The notes under the pieces: generated by a model
Told to the model about the DNA's origin: nothing
The model's database searches: none
Seen by the model: the letters and a program-made list of their open reading frames with translations, nothing else
Translations under genes and position numbers: made by a program
Assembly: GCA_902780935.1 (NCBI GenBank)
Contig: CACZHP010000007.1
Location: forward strand, 1 to 64,000
Length of the DNA: 64,000 nt
DNA from: an uncultured Bacteroidia bacterium
GTDB taxonomy: Bacteria; Bacteroidota; Bacteroidia; Bacteroidales; UBA932
Direction: 5' to 3'
Shown here: piece after piece, positions 1 to 7,698 of the stretch
Layout of the letters: each line of letters opens with the position of its first letter
Position numbering within the stretch: position 1 is the stretch's first letter

Positions 1-2
1 GG

Positions 3-413
3 ATGAAGTGCCTCAAAACCTTCATCCGGATGGCCGTCCTGGAGGAAACCAAGGTCTCCGGAAAGAACTATTCAGCTGTCCTACAACCCGGGCAATTCAG
101 GGCTTCCAAAGTCGACCTTGCCCGGTTGTGGGGCTGCGACCGTAAGACGGCAACCCGCATCGTCCAGGAGTTCAACCAGATTGGCATCCTTCGGTCGGAA
201 TCATCCAACCGGACCACCATCCACACGTTGATTTGCCTATCCGTTTGGTTCACCGGTTGGGGAATGAAAAAGAACAGTTTCTTTGACAGCAAACCCGTGG
301 TAAAGCCGATCGTGAAACCGTCCCGGGCCACGAAGAGTGTCCCACCTGGAACTGCTGCCGAAACCATTAAATCCGACTGCGCAAATCCGACGATTCCAGA
401 TGGGGCACAGTAG
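3..413 (+). CDS. Small helix-turn-helix protein of a mobilizable element, possibly 5'-truncated by the window edge
   Basis: About 136 residues can be read, and the true start may lie before the window. Residues 35-65 (KVDLARLWGCDRKTATRIVQ and following) look like a winged or simple helix-turn-helix that recognises DNA. The C-terminal third is rich in Lys, Pro, Thr and Ser and looks disordered. A structured non-coding stretch and a MobV relaxase lie downstream, so a role in replication or mobilization control of a mobile element is a reasonable inference. I do not recognise a named family. Confidence 0.5.
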   Translation: MKCLKTFIRMAVLEETKVSGKNYSAVLQPGQFRASKVDLARLWGCDRKTATRIVQEFNQIGILRSESSNRTTIHTLICLSVWFTGWGMKKNSFFDSKPVVKPIVKPSRATKSVPPGTAAETIKSDCANPTIPDGAQ

Positions 414-420
414 GTTTATC

Positions 421-475
421 CCCGCATCTTTTCTCTTTCCCTTTATTTCCTAACCGACAGGAAAGTTGATGCGGG
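421..475. repeat. Nested inverted repeats downstream of the HTH gene
   Basis: CCCGCATC (421-428) is complementary to GATGCGGG (468-475). Inside it TTTCCT (446-451) pairs with AGGAAA (459-464). No T-run follows, so a simple intrinsic terminator is not supported. It begins the structured 414-837 gap, which has no convincing gene and also holds the inverted repeat at 535-600 and the probable oriT. Confidence 0.45.
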
Positions 476-534
476 AGACTGTAACCCTTTCGGGCGCGCG
501 GATCCGGCAGCAAGAATAGCACCGGTTCACACAC

Positions 535-600
535 CTTCTTCTTCCCTTATATCCTAGATTGAACTCATAATGAAGCCTCAATCTAAGGGAAAGAAGAAAG
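535..600. repeat. Long imperfect inverted repeat between HTH gene and oriT
   Basis: TAGATTGA (555-562) pairs perfectly with TCAATCTA (578-585). The outer arms CTTCTTCCCT and AGGGAAAGAAG extend the stem with a short bulge. The loop is about 15 nt. It may be part of the transfer origin region or a regulatory hairpin; sequence alone does not decide. Confidence 0.45.
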
Positions 601-636
601 AAGCGAAGCCAGGCCGAAGGGTGGCAGTTTCAACAG

Positions 637-667
637 CAGGGCTTGCCCTGTTATAGCCCACTATAAC
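637..667 (-). other. Probable MobV-type origin of transfer (oriT) with nic hairpin
   Basis: Two adjacent perfect hairpins lie here. CAGGGC/GCCCTG sits at 637-650 with a 2-nt loop. GTTATAG/CTATAAC sits at 650-667 with a 4-nt loop. Read on the minus strand the second is GTTATAGTGGGCTATAAC. This closely resembles the pMV158-type nick region, in which TAGTGTG/TTA sits in a hairpin with the nick in the loop; here the equivalent is TAGTGGG/CTA. It lies about 170 bp upstream of the MobV relaxase start, the usual arrangement. The exact nick position is inferred from the family. Confidence 0.65.
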
Positions 668-837
668 TACTCGCTTTGCTTCTTAGTTGTGGGCTCTGCC
701 GAGGGCTTGGGCAAGGGACCTCCGCCCCTTGAATCCCCGGACAGGGAGTGACCCTCTCCCTGCACCCTCCGATCAGGGCACCGCCCGATACCCCGTCACC
801 GGTCTTTATACATTTCAAAGAACAAGAACACCAACCC

Positions 838-2553
838 ATGAGCAAAACATCCATCCATATCAAACCGTGCAACATCGCCCAGAGCGAAGCGCATAACAGG
901 AGGGACGAGAAATACCTCAAATCCCTGAATCCCGACCAGATTTACATAGACACTTACCTTACTCCTTTCAATAAGTCTTATGTCTCACCAGAACTGGAGT
1001 TCACCAGCCTTCAAGAATACTATGAAGACCTCAAGGCAATGGTTAAGGAAAAGACCGGCAGGGCTATGCAGGAGAAGGATGTAGAATATACGGACAAGAA
1101 TGGCAAAAAGCGTGTCCGTAAAGGAAGCAGTCCTATCCGAGAGGGGGTGGCAGTTATCGAGGAAGGAACCACATTGGAAAACCTCAAGAAATTCACCGCC
1201 GCCGTCCAGGAAAGGTGGGGCATAAGAGCCATCCAGATTCACATTCACCGTGACGAAGGGCACTATGAGGAAAACGAGCGAGGCCGGAGGATCCGGGTGC
1301 CGAATTATCACGCCCATATCGTATGGGACTGGATGGATCATACCACCGGAAAGTCTCATAAGTTGAGCGAGAAAGATATGTCGAAGATGCAGGATCTGCT
1401 GGCCGATATGTTAAAGATGGAGCGTGGACAGAAGAAATCCGAAACCGGGCTTGAACACCTGGAACGGGAGGAGTTTATTCTTAAGAAACTGAAGAATGAG
1501 CAGAAGGCTGTCAAGGAAAAGACTGAAGCTTTGGAGTCAGAGATCAAGGGACTCGATTTCGACGAGGAAGAGCTCAGTGTCCCTGAAATAGAGACGGACA
1601 GTATAGTCAAAAAAGCCAAGGAAGCCATACGGAAGGAACTCTCAATACCTGTTCCTGTTATGGGAAGGGAGAAGTGGAGAGAGGAACGGGAAGAAGCTCT
1701 AAAGACGATCATGGCGGATATGGAAGACGATCTTATTGCGGCGAAGGGGAGCCAGAAACGGAAGATTTTGAGTTATGGAAAAGCGCTCTACAAGCAGACC
1801 AAAAGGGAAATCTATAAAATCAGTGAAGAAAACAAGCGACTCAAAGGGGAAAACCAGAGGTTAACCAAAGAGAACGACAATCTGAGGGGAAAACTCGCGT
1901 CTGTGGATGAGAATGCCGTCCGGAAACTGCGATCGGATCTTGCTGCAGCAAACCAGCGCGCCGAAAACGCCGACCTTGCGGTTGCTCAAGAAAAAGAGAG
2001 GACCAAACAGGAATGGCGCCGGGCCGAGCAGGAACGCAACAGGGCCGAAAAAGCCGAAGACCAGGTCCGCGAGATACTCTCTGTTCCTGAGATAAAGCAG
2101 TTTTGGGAGATGCTTCTTCGTCAAAAGGCCTTCCTGGAGGTAATGAATCGAAGGATCTCAAAAGCCGTTACGGCCCTTTACGACTTCGCCAAGAATCGCG
2201 ACCTCATCTTCTCTAATGAGGCAGAGGACAGTATCGCCAATGGTATTATCGCAGAGGCGATCCTGAAAGACTTGGATCCGACGGAAGAAGGCCAGCGGAA
2301 GAAGGCAGCGAAAAACCTGCTTGACAAGGTTAACTGGAAAGGAACGTATCAATCCAGCTGTGATCTGGCCGAGACCCGCATCGAACAACTCTGCGAAGAG
2401 ATTACCGTCTCGAAGGAGATTGTGGCAACGTTATTACTCGCTGCCGGTGGAAAAGGAGGTGTAAGCGTCGGGGGTGGCGGAGGTGGCTCCAACAACGAAC
2501 TCACCAACTGGGACGGCACGAAGAAAAAATCCGGTTGGAGTAGAAGCAGATAA
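838..2553 (+). CDS. mobV: MobV-family relaxase (Pre/Mob plasmid mobilization protein)
   Basis: This DNA-nicking relaxase starts conjugative mobilization by cleaving oriT. I chose the ATG at 838 because the sequence from there (SKTSIHIKPCNIAQSEAHNR) matches the MobV N-terminus with its conserved H-x-R. The metal-binding/catalytic motif follows near residues 135-165 (IHIHRDEGH, then NYHAHIVWDWMD). From about residue 200 to 450 the protein is charged, with long coiled coil, and it ends in a glycine-rich, basic tail. At 571 residues it is longer than plasmid Pre/Mob proteins but usual for Bacteroidetes elements. The probable oriT lies just upstream. No integrase is visible, so the rest of the element is outside the window or lost. 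Confidence 0.9.
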   Translation: MSKTSIHIKPCNIAQSEAHNRRDEKYLKSLNPDQIYIDTYLTPFNKSYVSPELEFTSLQEYYEDLKAMVKEKTGRAMQEKDVEYTDKNGKKRVRKGSSPIREGVAVIEEGTTLENLKKFTAAVQERWGIRAIQIHIHRDEGHYEENERGRRIRVPNYHAHIVWDWMDHTTGKSHKLSEKDMSKMQDLLADMLKMERGQKKSETGLEHLEREEFILKKLKNEQKAVKEKTEALESEIKGLDFDEEELSVPEIETDSIVKKAKEAIRKELSIPVPVMGREKWREEREEALKTIMADMEDDLIAAKGSQKRKILSYGKALYKQTKREIYKISEENKRLKGENQRLTKENDNLRGKLASVDENAVRKLRSDLAAANQRAENADLAVAQEKERTKQEWRRAEQERNRAEKAEDQVREILSVPEIKQFWEMLLRQKAFLEVMNRRISKAVTALYDFAKNRDLIFSNEAEDSIANGIIAEAILKDLDPTEEGQRKKAAKNLLDKVNWKGTYQSSCDLAETRIEQLCEEITVSKEIVATLLLAAGGKGGVSVGGGGGGSNNELTNWDGTKKKSGWSRSR

Positions 2554-2576
2554 GAGAAAGCTCCCGGGAAAACAAG

Positions 2577-2612
2577 CTGCCGCCACCTCCTTTGAGATGA
2601 CGGCAGTTTTTT
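2577..2612 (+). terminator. Intrinsic terminator after mobV
   Basis: CTGCCG (2577-2582) pairs with CGGCAG (2601-2606), followed directly by six T residues. The 18-nt loop is rather long, so strength is uncertain. Confidence 0.5.
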
Positions 2613-2638
2613 CATTTTAAGGCTAAAAGCCGAAGAAT

Positions 2639-2803
2639 CTACTTGGTGAACAGCCCCATCCTCCGGAACGTCACATCGCCCTCGATTAGGTTCGGCCCGC
2701 CCATATTCACTTCTTCGCGCGAGAGCACCAGCTTGTCCTTGCTACACTCTTTCACATAGTACCGTGCTGCTGACGTATAGGCCGATTTCCGGTCCTCTTG
2801 CAT
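2639..2803 (-). CDS. Possible 54-residue protein or gene remnant downstream of the PiT gene
   Basis: An open frame from ATG (2803) to TAG (2639) encodes a well-balanced 54-residue sequence beginning MQEDRKSAYTSAARYYVK and ending RRMGLFTK. The frame is the same as the phosphate permease and is separated from it only by that gene's TGA and about eight codons. It could be a small real gene, a C-terminal piece left by a decayed gene at the edge of the mobile element, or chance. I do not recognise the family. Confidence 0.3.
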   Translation of the reverse strand: MQEDRKSAYTSAARYYVKECSKDKLVLSREEVNMGGPNLIEGDVTFRRMGLFTK

Positions 2804-2827
2804 AAAAGGCTTCTTCGATGGTATAAC

Positions 2828-5074
2828 TCAAAACGACGAAGACGGTTCGAAATGAATCATGCCCCGGAGCATCTGGCTCAGGAGACTGGTCAACTGCTCG
2901 GATTCCTGCAAGACTTGCACCGTAAGCATCAGCGTGTCGAGATTGATCCCGGGCTCCTGCGCGCTTTCCAAGGCGATCCGGCAGTCGTCGGAAATGTCGT
3001 TCTCAAGTTTCGTGCATTCTTTTCTCAAGCGGTCCATATCGTCGAAATCGCCTTCCCGGAGGTCTTTCAATGCTTTCAGATAGAGCGCGATGACACAGTC
3101 CCTTCTGGAAATGAATGCCTCATGGAATTCCTTCGGTATCGGAGAGAAGCTGTTGCCGACGTGTTCCATGACCGGATCGTTGATTCGCTTCATACAGTAG
3201 AGCATCTGCTTGCAGGAATTGATACCCAGGAAATACCAGGTGTTCAGCGGTAGGAAGCGTTTCGGATCGAGCCGACGCATACAGATGACTTCCCGCTTGC
3301 GCTGGCGCTTGAGGGCTTTCCGCTGCTCGTCTATCTGTCCGTCCAGTTTTCTCAAGAGGCTGTATTCCTCGTTCAGGAATCCTTCCGTGGATCTTTTCAA
3401 GGCATCCGCTACGAACGCGAGATGGCCGGCATTGCCCAGCAGGATGTGCTCACGGAGCAGGCTCCAGATTTGTTCGTCGTCATGGCTGCAAAGCATTCTG
3501 TCATACAGTTCATCCTCCTCCTGCTTCTTCTTTTCTGCGAAACGTTTCTGGTTGCTCCAGAGAAGATAGACGGAGAGTGCGATGAAAAGGAACATCACGA
3601 AGTACCTGCCGAAATACATCGCGTTCGTCACGCAGAAACAGATGATGAACGCGACTCCGGCCGTGATGAACCATCCGCCGATTACGGAGAGTACGCCGGT
3701 GATCCTGAAGACCGCGCTGTCCCGGGTCCAGGCCCTGTCGGCCAGGGAGGCGCCCATCGCTACCATAAAGGTTACATACGTGGTTGACAGCGGCAGCTTG
3801 TAGGAGGTACCCAATGCGACGAGAAGACCTGCGAGGACGAGATTGACGGAGGCTCGGACCATATCGAAGGCAGCTCCCTCTTCGAGGGCGGTCCCGTCCT
3901 GGTTGAAACGCTTCCCGATGGCAGCCTTCACTTTTGCGGGAACCAGGCTGTCCAGGAAAGCCGAGATGCGCAGGGAGGTGTGGACTAGTCTTCTGGCCAC
4001 CGAGGAGGAGCCGAACATTTCATCTCCCTCATCCTGCCGGGACAGGTCTACACTGGTCTTGACGACGTTCTGGGCTTTCTTAGAACGGATCAGGGTCAGG
4101 ACCATAACAGCCCCGGAGAGCAGTAGGAATACGACTGGGGTATGGGCGCTTTCCTGCAGGGAAGTCATCATAAAGGCATCGGGATCGCCGTTCCCGTTGG
4201 CCGAGAAATCGAGGAACGCGTCAAGCCCTGTGAGCGGGACACCCACGAAATTTACGAGGTCGTTTCCTGCAAAAGCCATTGCAAGCGCGAAGGTCCCCAT
4301 CAGGACAACCGTCTTGAGAATGTTGACTTTGAAAAAGGCCAGTATCGTCATCAGGGTGGTCATCGCCGCAAAGCCGATGGCCAGGAGGGTGCAGGTGTTC
4401 TCACTGATGAACTCCTTGATATCCGGCGTCATAAAGACAGAACCCTTGAGTCCGTTGATAAGCAGGAACCAAACGATGGCCGTGGCGCAGACTCCGCCGA
4501 ACAAGATGGTTTTCAGGGATCCGTTCCGTGGTTTGACGAAGGTGAATACAAGCCGGGATATCCACATCACCAGCATGCCCGTAATGAAGGCTACGGCGAC
4601 GGACAGGAAGATGGCGGCGATTACGCTCAGGGCCTTGTCCGTATTCAGAAGCTCTCCCAGGCCGGGGCCGTCTTCCCGGACCATCTTTACCAGTGATAGG
4701 GCGAGTGCGCCTCCCAGCATCTCGAACACCAAAGAAACGGTGGTGGACGTCGGCATCCCGAGGGAATTGAGAATGTCGAGAAGAATCACGTCTGTGACCA
4801 TCACGGCCAGGAAAATGCAGATAACTTCGTAGAAACTGAAATACTGTGGGGCGAATATGCCGTGGCGGGCTACATCCATCATTCCGTTGGACAGGGCGGC
4901 ACCGGCGAAAACGCCGGTGGCCGCGACCGCGATGATCGTTTTGAAACGTGCGGCTTTCGCACCGATGGCCGAGTTGATGAAATTGACGGCGTCGTTGCTC
5001 ACACCAACGACGAGATCGAATATGGCAAGTACGCATAGGAATACGATAATCCCGCCAAAAATAAACTGTGTCAT
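2828..5074 (-). CDS. pit: Inorganic phosphate transporter, PiT/Pho4 family, with PhoU-like C-terminal domain
   Basis: The protein imports inorganic phosphate across the inner membrane with a cation. It has two copies of the family signature: VGVSNDAVNFIN near residue 23 and FAGNDLVNFVG near residue 268. About ten hydrophobic segments are spread over residues 1-500. The last 230 residues are soluble and helix-rich, resembling the PhoU-like tail of long Bacteroidetes PiT proteins; 748 residues is normal for that group. It is divergent from a PhoB/PhoR-like pair. The shared intergenic region carries an 11-bp direct-repeat array, so phosphate-dependent control is likely. Confidence 0.93.
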   Translation of the reverse strand: MTQFIFGGIIVFLCVLAIFDLVVGVSNDAVNFINSAIGAKAARFKTIIAVAATGVFAGAALSNGMMDVARHGIFAPQYFSFYEVICIFLAVMVTDVILLDILNSLGMPTSTTVSLVFEMLGGALALSLVKMVREDGPGLGELLNTDKALSVIAAIFLSVAVAFITGMLVMWISRLVFTFVKPRNGSLKTILFGGVCATAIVWFLLINGLKGSVFMTPDIKEFISENTCTLLAIGFAAMTTLMTILAFFKVNILKTVVLMGTFALAMAFAGNDLVNFVGVPLTGLDAFLDFSANGNGDPDAFMMTSLQESAHTPVVFLLLSGAVMVLTLIRSKKAQNVVKTSVDLSRQDEGDEMFGSSSVARRLVHTSLRISAFLDSLVPAKVKAAIGKRFNQDGTALEEGAAFDMVRASVNLVLAGLLVALGTSYKLPLSTTYVTFMVAMGASLADRAWTRDSAVFRITGVLSVIGGWFITAGVAFIICFCVTNAMYFGRYFVMFLFIALSVYLLWSNQKRFAEKKKQEEDELYDRMLCSHDDEQIWSLLREHILLGNAGHLAFVADALKRSTEGFLNEEYSLLRKLDGQIDEQRKALKRQRKREVICMRRLDPKRFLPLNTWYFLGINSCKQMLYCMKRINDPVMEHVGNSFSPIPKEFHEAFISRRDCVIALYLKALKDLREGDFDDMDRLRKECTKLENDISDDCRIALESAQEPGINLDTLMLTVQVLQESEQLTSLLSQMLRGMIHFEPSSSF

Positions 5075-5095
5075 TCTGTTTCGATTGATATTAAA

Positions 5096-5227
5096 CTAAG
5101 ACGCCCTGTTCAATCCGATGACCAAGAACAGGATGAAGATTATGAACAAGATAAACCTTATCCAGTTATAGATTCGCCAGATTTTCTCCGCTTTAGTCAC
5201 CCTGTTTTCAGTCTTATTCATTTCCAT
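5096..5227 (-). CDS. Small single-span membrane protein upstream of the phosphate permease
   Basis: Reading the minus strand from ATG at 5227 (or the in-frame ATG at 5221) gives about 43 residues. A charged, basic N-terminus (EMNKTENRVTKAEKIWRI) is followed by a strongly hydrophobic helix (RFILFIIFILFLVIGL). It ends 21 nt before the permease start, so the two are probably co-transcribed. Bacteroidales genomes often carry such tiny membrane proteins. A structural or regulatory partner of the permease or sensor kinase is possible but unproven. Confidence 0.5.
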   Translation of the reverse strand: MEMNKTENRVTKAEKIWRIYNWIRFILFIIFILFLVIGLNRAS

Positions 5228-5264
5228 TGTTTCTGTATTTAACCGCTGCAAAGAAAAACAGACG

Positions 5265-5319
5265 CTGTTAAGCGTCTATTAAACGGCGGTTAAGTTTCTG
5301 TTAAGCCGTTGGTAACGGC
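5265..5319 (+). promoter_or_regulatory. Array of five 11-bp direct repeats resembling a Pho box
   Basis: Five units start at 5265, 5276, 5287, 5298 and 5309, exactly 11 bp apart: CTGTTAAGCGT, CTATTAAACGG, CGGTTAAGTTT, CTGTTAAGCCG and TTGGTAACGGC. The consensus CTGTTAA plus a 4-nt spacer has the geometry of the E. coli PhoB box (7-bp CTGTCAT units with 4-bp spacers). The last unit ends 12 bp before the -7 box of the response-regulator gene, where PhoB-type activators bind. It sits between a PiT permease and a PhoB/PhoR-like pair. Confidence 0.75.
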
Positions 5320-5331
5320 CTCATAAAAATG

Positions 5332-5339
5332 TAACTTTG
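5332..5339 (+). promoter_or_regulatory. -7 promoter box of the phoBR-like operon
   Basis: TAACTTTG fits the Bacteroidetes -7 consensus TAnnTTTG. No -33 TTTG box lies at the usual spacing; the direct-repeat array occupies that position, as expected for an activator-dependent promoter. Transcription would begin only a few bases before the ATG at 5345. Confidence 0.6.
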
Positions 5340-5344
5340 CCATT

Positions 5345-6013
5345 ATGGAAGAAATCATGATTATAGAAGATGACGCCGACCTTCGGGAGATCCTGAAGTT
5401 CAGTCTCGAACGGGCCGGCTACAAGACCTATGAAGCGGAGAGTGCCGAGAATGGGTTGGAAATGATGAACGACAGGATCCGGCTTATCCTGCTGGACGTA
5501 ATGCTCCCGGGGATGTCCGGATATGAACTGGCCGGGGTCCTCCGGGAAAAAGGATGTAAGATACCCATTATCTTCTTGACCGCCCGGTCTTCGGAGGAAG
5601 ACCTCCTTTCCGGCTTCGCTTCCGGGGGTGACGATTACGTTGCGAAACCGTTCTCGACGGCGGAACTGTTAGCGCGCATCGGAGCGGTCCTGAAACGCTC
5701 CGCGTCAAGTTGCACTGGATTGGTCCATTGCGGCCTCCTGTCGGTCGATCTGGATGCGGAGAAAGTCTTCCTCGAAGGCAATGAGGTCCTGTTTTCAAGA
5801 AAGGAATATGAGATCCTGGCGTTCCTGATCCAGAATCAGGGGATATTTTTCACTCGCAGCCAGATCATCAAGGCGCTTTGGCTGGACGCACCATTTGTTA
5901 TTAACCGGACCGTAGATGTCCACATCGCGCATATCCGATCGAAACTGGCCGACCACAAAGGCTTGCTGGTCAGCCGCGTAGGTTTTGGATATAGTTTAAA
6001 ATATGAGCAGTAA
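5345..6013 (+). CDS. phoB: OmpR/PhoB-family response regulator
   Basis: This two-component transcription factor has a receiver domain at residues 1-115. It shows the acidic pair ED-D near residues 8-10, phospho-acceptor Asp51 in LLDVMLPGMSG, Thr79 and Lys101 in AKPF. A winged-helix DNA-binding domain follows at about 125-220, ending in the typical RTVDVHIAHIRSKL helix and VGFGYSL wing. ATG 5345 lies very close to the predicted transcription start. ATG 5357 (MIIEDDADL) is an alternative start preceded by a purine-rich stretch. The gene overlaps the downstream kinase by 11 bp. The adjacent phosphate permease and Pho-box-like array point to phosphate response. Confidence 0.85.
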   Translation: MEEIMIIEDDADLREILKFSLERAGYKTYEAESAENGLEMMNDRIRLILLDVMLPGMSGYELAGVLREKGCKIPIIFLTARSSEEDLLSGFASGGDDYVAKPFSTAELLARIGAVLKRSASSCTGLVHCGLLSVDLDAEKVFLEGNEVLFSRKEYEILAFLIQNQGIFFTRSQIIKALWLDAPFVINRTVDVHIAHIRSKLADHKGLLVSRVGFGYSLKYEQ

Positions 6014-7256
6014 CAAATCTTACCTGCAGCAGCTGCTGCTGTATATGGCGGTCGTAGTCGGCGTTTTCTCATTGGCCGCCTCCGTCTATACAATGCACAG
6101 CGAGCGGAATTACAAGAAACTGGTCCTTCAATCGCGTCTGGAAGGATACGCGGACCGGATTGCCATCTTCGGTCCCGAAGTCTCGTTCAACGAAGAGGTC
6201 CGCGTCACGCTCCTGTCAAAAGAGGGGGGTGTCCTGTATGATTCCGATGAACCCGATCTGTCGACCGACCACAGCAAACGGCCTGAATTCCTCGAGTGCC
6301 GGGAAGACCGTCCGGGCTGGGCCATCCGGCATTCTGAGACGGAAGGTCGCGACTATTGCTATCTGACCAAGATGGATGGAGACCGGATCATCCGCGTGGC
6401 GGTCCCGTATGAGGTTGACCTGAAGCATTTTTTGAGGTCGGATACCATATTCGTCGTTGTAGGGGTTATTCTGCTTCTGATATTCCTGGCCCTGATCGGA
6501 CATTCGATGCTGCGGGGCTACAAATCTCTGGAGGACGCGCTGAATGCCGTTGAAAGCGAACGCCGCAACAATCAGCGCCTGAAACGGGAAATGACGCACA
6601 ACATTGCCCACGAACTGCGGACCCCCGTCAGCAGCCTGCGCGGTTATCTGGAAGCGCTCACCGACTTCCACGATATGGATGATGAGCGGCGCGAGCTGTT
6701 TACCCAGCGGGCTTATCTGCAGACGCTCCGTCTGTCGGATCTGCTGCGGGACATCGGACTGGTCACCAAGATCGAGGAATCCCCGGAGATGATCAAGGTC
6801 GAACGGTTCGCCCTGAAGGAAATCGTCGACAGCGTCCTGGATGAATTCGCCGAAAAGATCTCTTCGCGCGGGATGACGGTTGAGAATAGCGTCCCGGAGA
6901 ATTTGCATATGAACGGCAGTCCGAGTCTGATGTATGCTGTATTCAGGAATCTGGTGGAGAACAGTTACAAATACGCGGGCGAGGGAACGGAGATCCACGT
7001 CGAAGCGAAGCCTGGCAGATGCTTCTACTACGATACCGGCGTGGGCGTTCCTCCGGAAATGCTGGACAAGATATTCGAGCGTTTTTTCCGGATTCCGGGG
7101 ATGACCGGCACGGATTGGAATGTGGATACCGGCAGCGGACTCGGCCTTTCCGTCGTCAGGAATGCAGTCGGTTTCCACGGTGGGGAGATCAAGGCCAGCC
7201 TACGCCCGGAAGGGGGACTCTCATTTGAAATGACCTTGCCGCTTTCTTATCGTTAG
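6003..7256 (+). CDS. phoR: Membrane sensor histidine kinase, PhoR-like
   Basis: The protein senses a signal and phosphorylates the regulator encoded just upstream (overlap 11 bp). TM1 is at about residues 9-30 and TM2 at about 148-170, enclosing a periplasmic domain of about 115 residues. The H-box MTHNIAHELRTPVSSLRGYL carries His203. The ATPase domain has N320 in the N-box (RNLVENSYKYAG), DTGVGV near 344 and GSGLGL near 378. No clear HAMP domain separates TM2 from the dimerization helix. The PhoR assignment rests on the gene neighbourhood, not on the sensor domain. Confidence 0.85.
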   Translation: MSSNKSYLQQLLLYMAVVVGVFSLAASVYTMHSERNYKKLVLQSRLEGYADRIAIFGPEVSFNEEVRVTLLSKEGGVLYDSDEPDLSTDHSKRPEFLECREDRPGWAIRHSETEGRDYCYLTKMDGDRIIRVAVPYEVDLKHFLRSDTIFVVVGVILLLIFLALIGHSMLRGYKSLEDALNAVESERRNNQRLKREMTHNIAHELRTPVSSLRGYLEALTDFHDMDDERRELFTQRAYLQTLRLSDLLRDIGLVTKIEESPEMIKVERFALKEIVDSVLDEFAEKISSRGMTVENSVPENLHMNGSPSLMYAVFRNLVENSYKYAGEGTEIHVEAKPGRCFYYDTGVGVPPEMLDKIFERFFRIPGMTGTDWNVDTGSGLGLSVVRNAVGFHGGEIKASLRPEGGLSFEMTLPLSYR

Positions 7257-7306
7257 GCCTGTCCGGGCTGTTATTTCCAGTTCTTTTGCTAATGACGGGA
7301 CAGGCC
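7256..7306 (+). other. Inverted repeat after phoR
   Basis: GGCCTGTCC (7256-7264) is complementary to GGACAGGCC (7298-7306), with a 33-nt loop and no T-run. It may mark transcript ends or RNA processing. I see no gene in the rest of 7257-7400. Confidence 0.3.
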
Positions 7307-7400
7307 GAGGAAATTCTTCTAGAAACTATGCCTGACTGCGAGTATCGTTTTTCGCTGGATACTATGTAAAAATGGGATATTATTTGGGATATAAAATACG

Positions 7401-7436
7401 AAAAATCCCCCTCAGACCATTCTGAGAGGGATTTTT
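7401..7436 (-). terminator. Strong bidirectional-looking terminator after tRNA-Ala
   Basis: ATCCCCCTCAGA and TCTGAGAGGGAT form a 12-bp stem with one wobble pair and a 4-nt loop. It is flanked by A5 on one side and T5 on the other, so it can act for the minus-strand tRNA and for plus-strand transcripts from phoR. Confidence 0.75.
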
Positions 7437-7437
7437 G

Positions 7438-7510
7438 TGGAGCATAGGAGAATCGAACTCCTGACCTTTTGAATGCCATTCAAACGCTCTACCAACTGAG
7501 CTAATACCCC
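7438..7510 (-). tRNA. tRNA-Ala (anticodon GGC)
   Basis: On the minus strand a 73-nt cloverleaf begins GGGGTATTAGCTCAGTTGG and ends ATGCTCCA. The acceptor stem has one G-T wobble. The anticodon loop is ATGGCAT with anticodon GGC, and the T-loop is TTCGATT. CCA is not encoded after the discriminator A. Confidence 0.95.
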
Positions 7511-7521
7511 GTTTCGGACTG

Positions 7522-7552
7522 CAAATATAGAAACATTCCCTGAAACCACAAA
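7522..7552 (-). promoter_or_regulatory. Promoter of tRNA-Ala
   Basis: On the minus strand TTTG (7549-7552) is followed after exactly 19 nt by TATATTTG (7522-7529). This is the textbook Bacteroidetes -33/-7 pair, 11 nt before the tRNA 5' end. Confidence 0.8.
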
Positions 7553-7620
7553 ATTTTTGGCGAAAAAATAGCTCCGCAAGAAGTGTTTTATGCAAATACC
7601 TGACAATGAGCAACATACAG

Positions 7621-7651
7621 AAATCGCGTAGCTTATTTGACTACGCGATTT
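7621..7651 (-). terminator. Hairpin terminator after gcvPB
   Basis: AAATCGCGTAG and CTACGCGATTT form a perfect 11-bp stem with a 9-nt loop about 50 bp past the gcvPB stop. The T-tract is short, so termination is likely but not certain. Confidence 0.6.
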
Positions 7652-7698
7652 CCATAACAAATTAATCTTCAATGATTTCCGCAGAGCAATCCCCACTT

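Noticed and set aside
687-896. Short open frame beginning after the oriT hairpin
   Set aside because: Low-complexity Arg/Pro-rich sequence overlapping the mobV start in another frame; no sign of a real protein.
3843-4832. Long open frame opposite the PiT gene (329 codons)
   Set aside because: It is the antisense shadow of a clear transporter gene; the residues have no motif and are Arg/Ser-rich as expected of a shadow.
7621-7651. Possible CRISPR or regulatory repeat
   Set aside because: A single palindrome with no spaced copies; it fits a terminator of gcvPB better.
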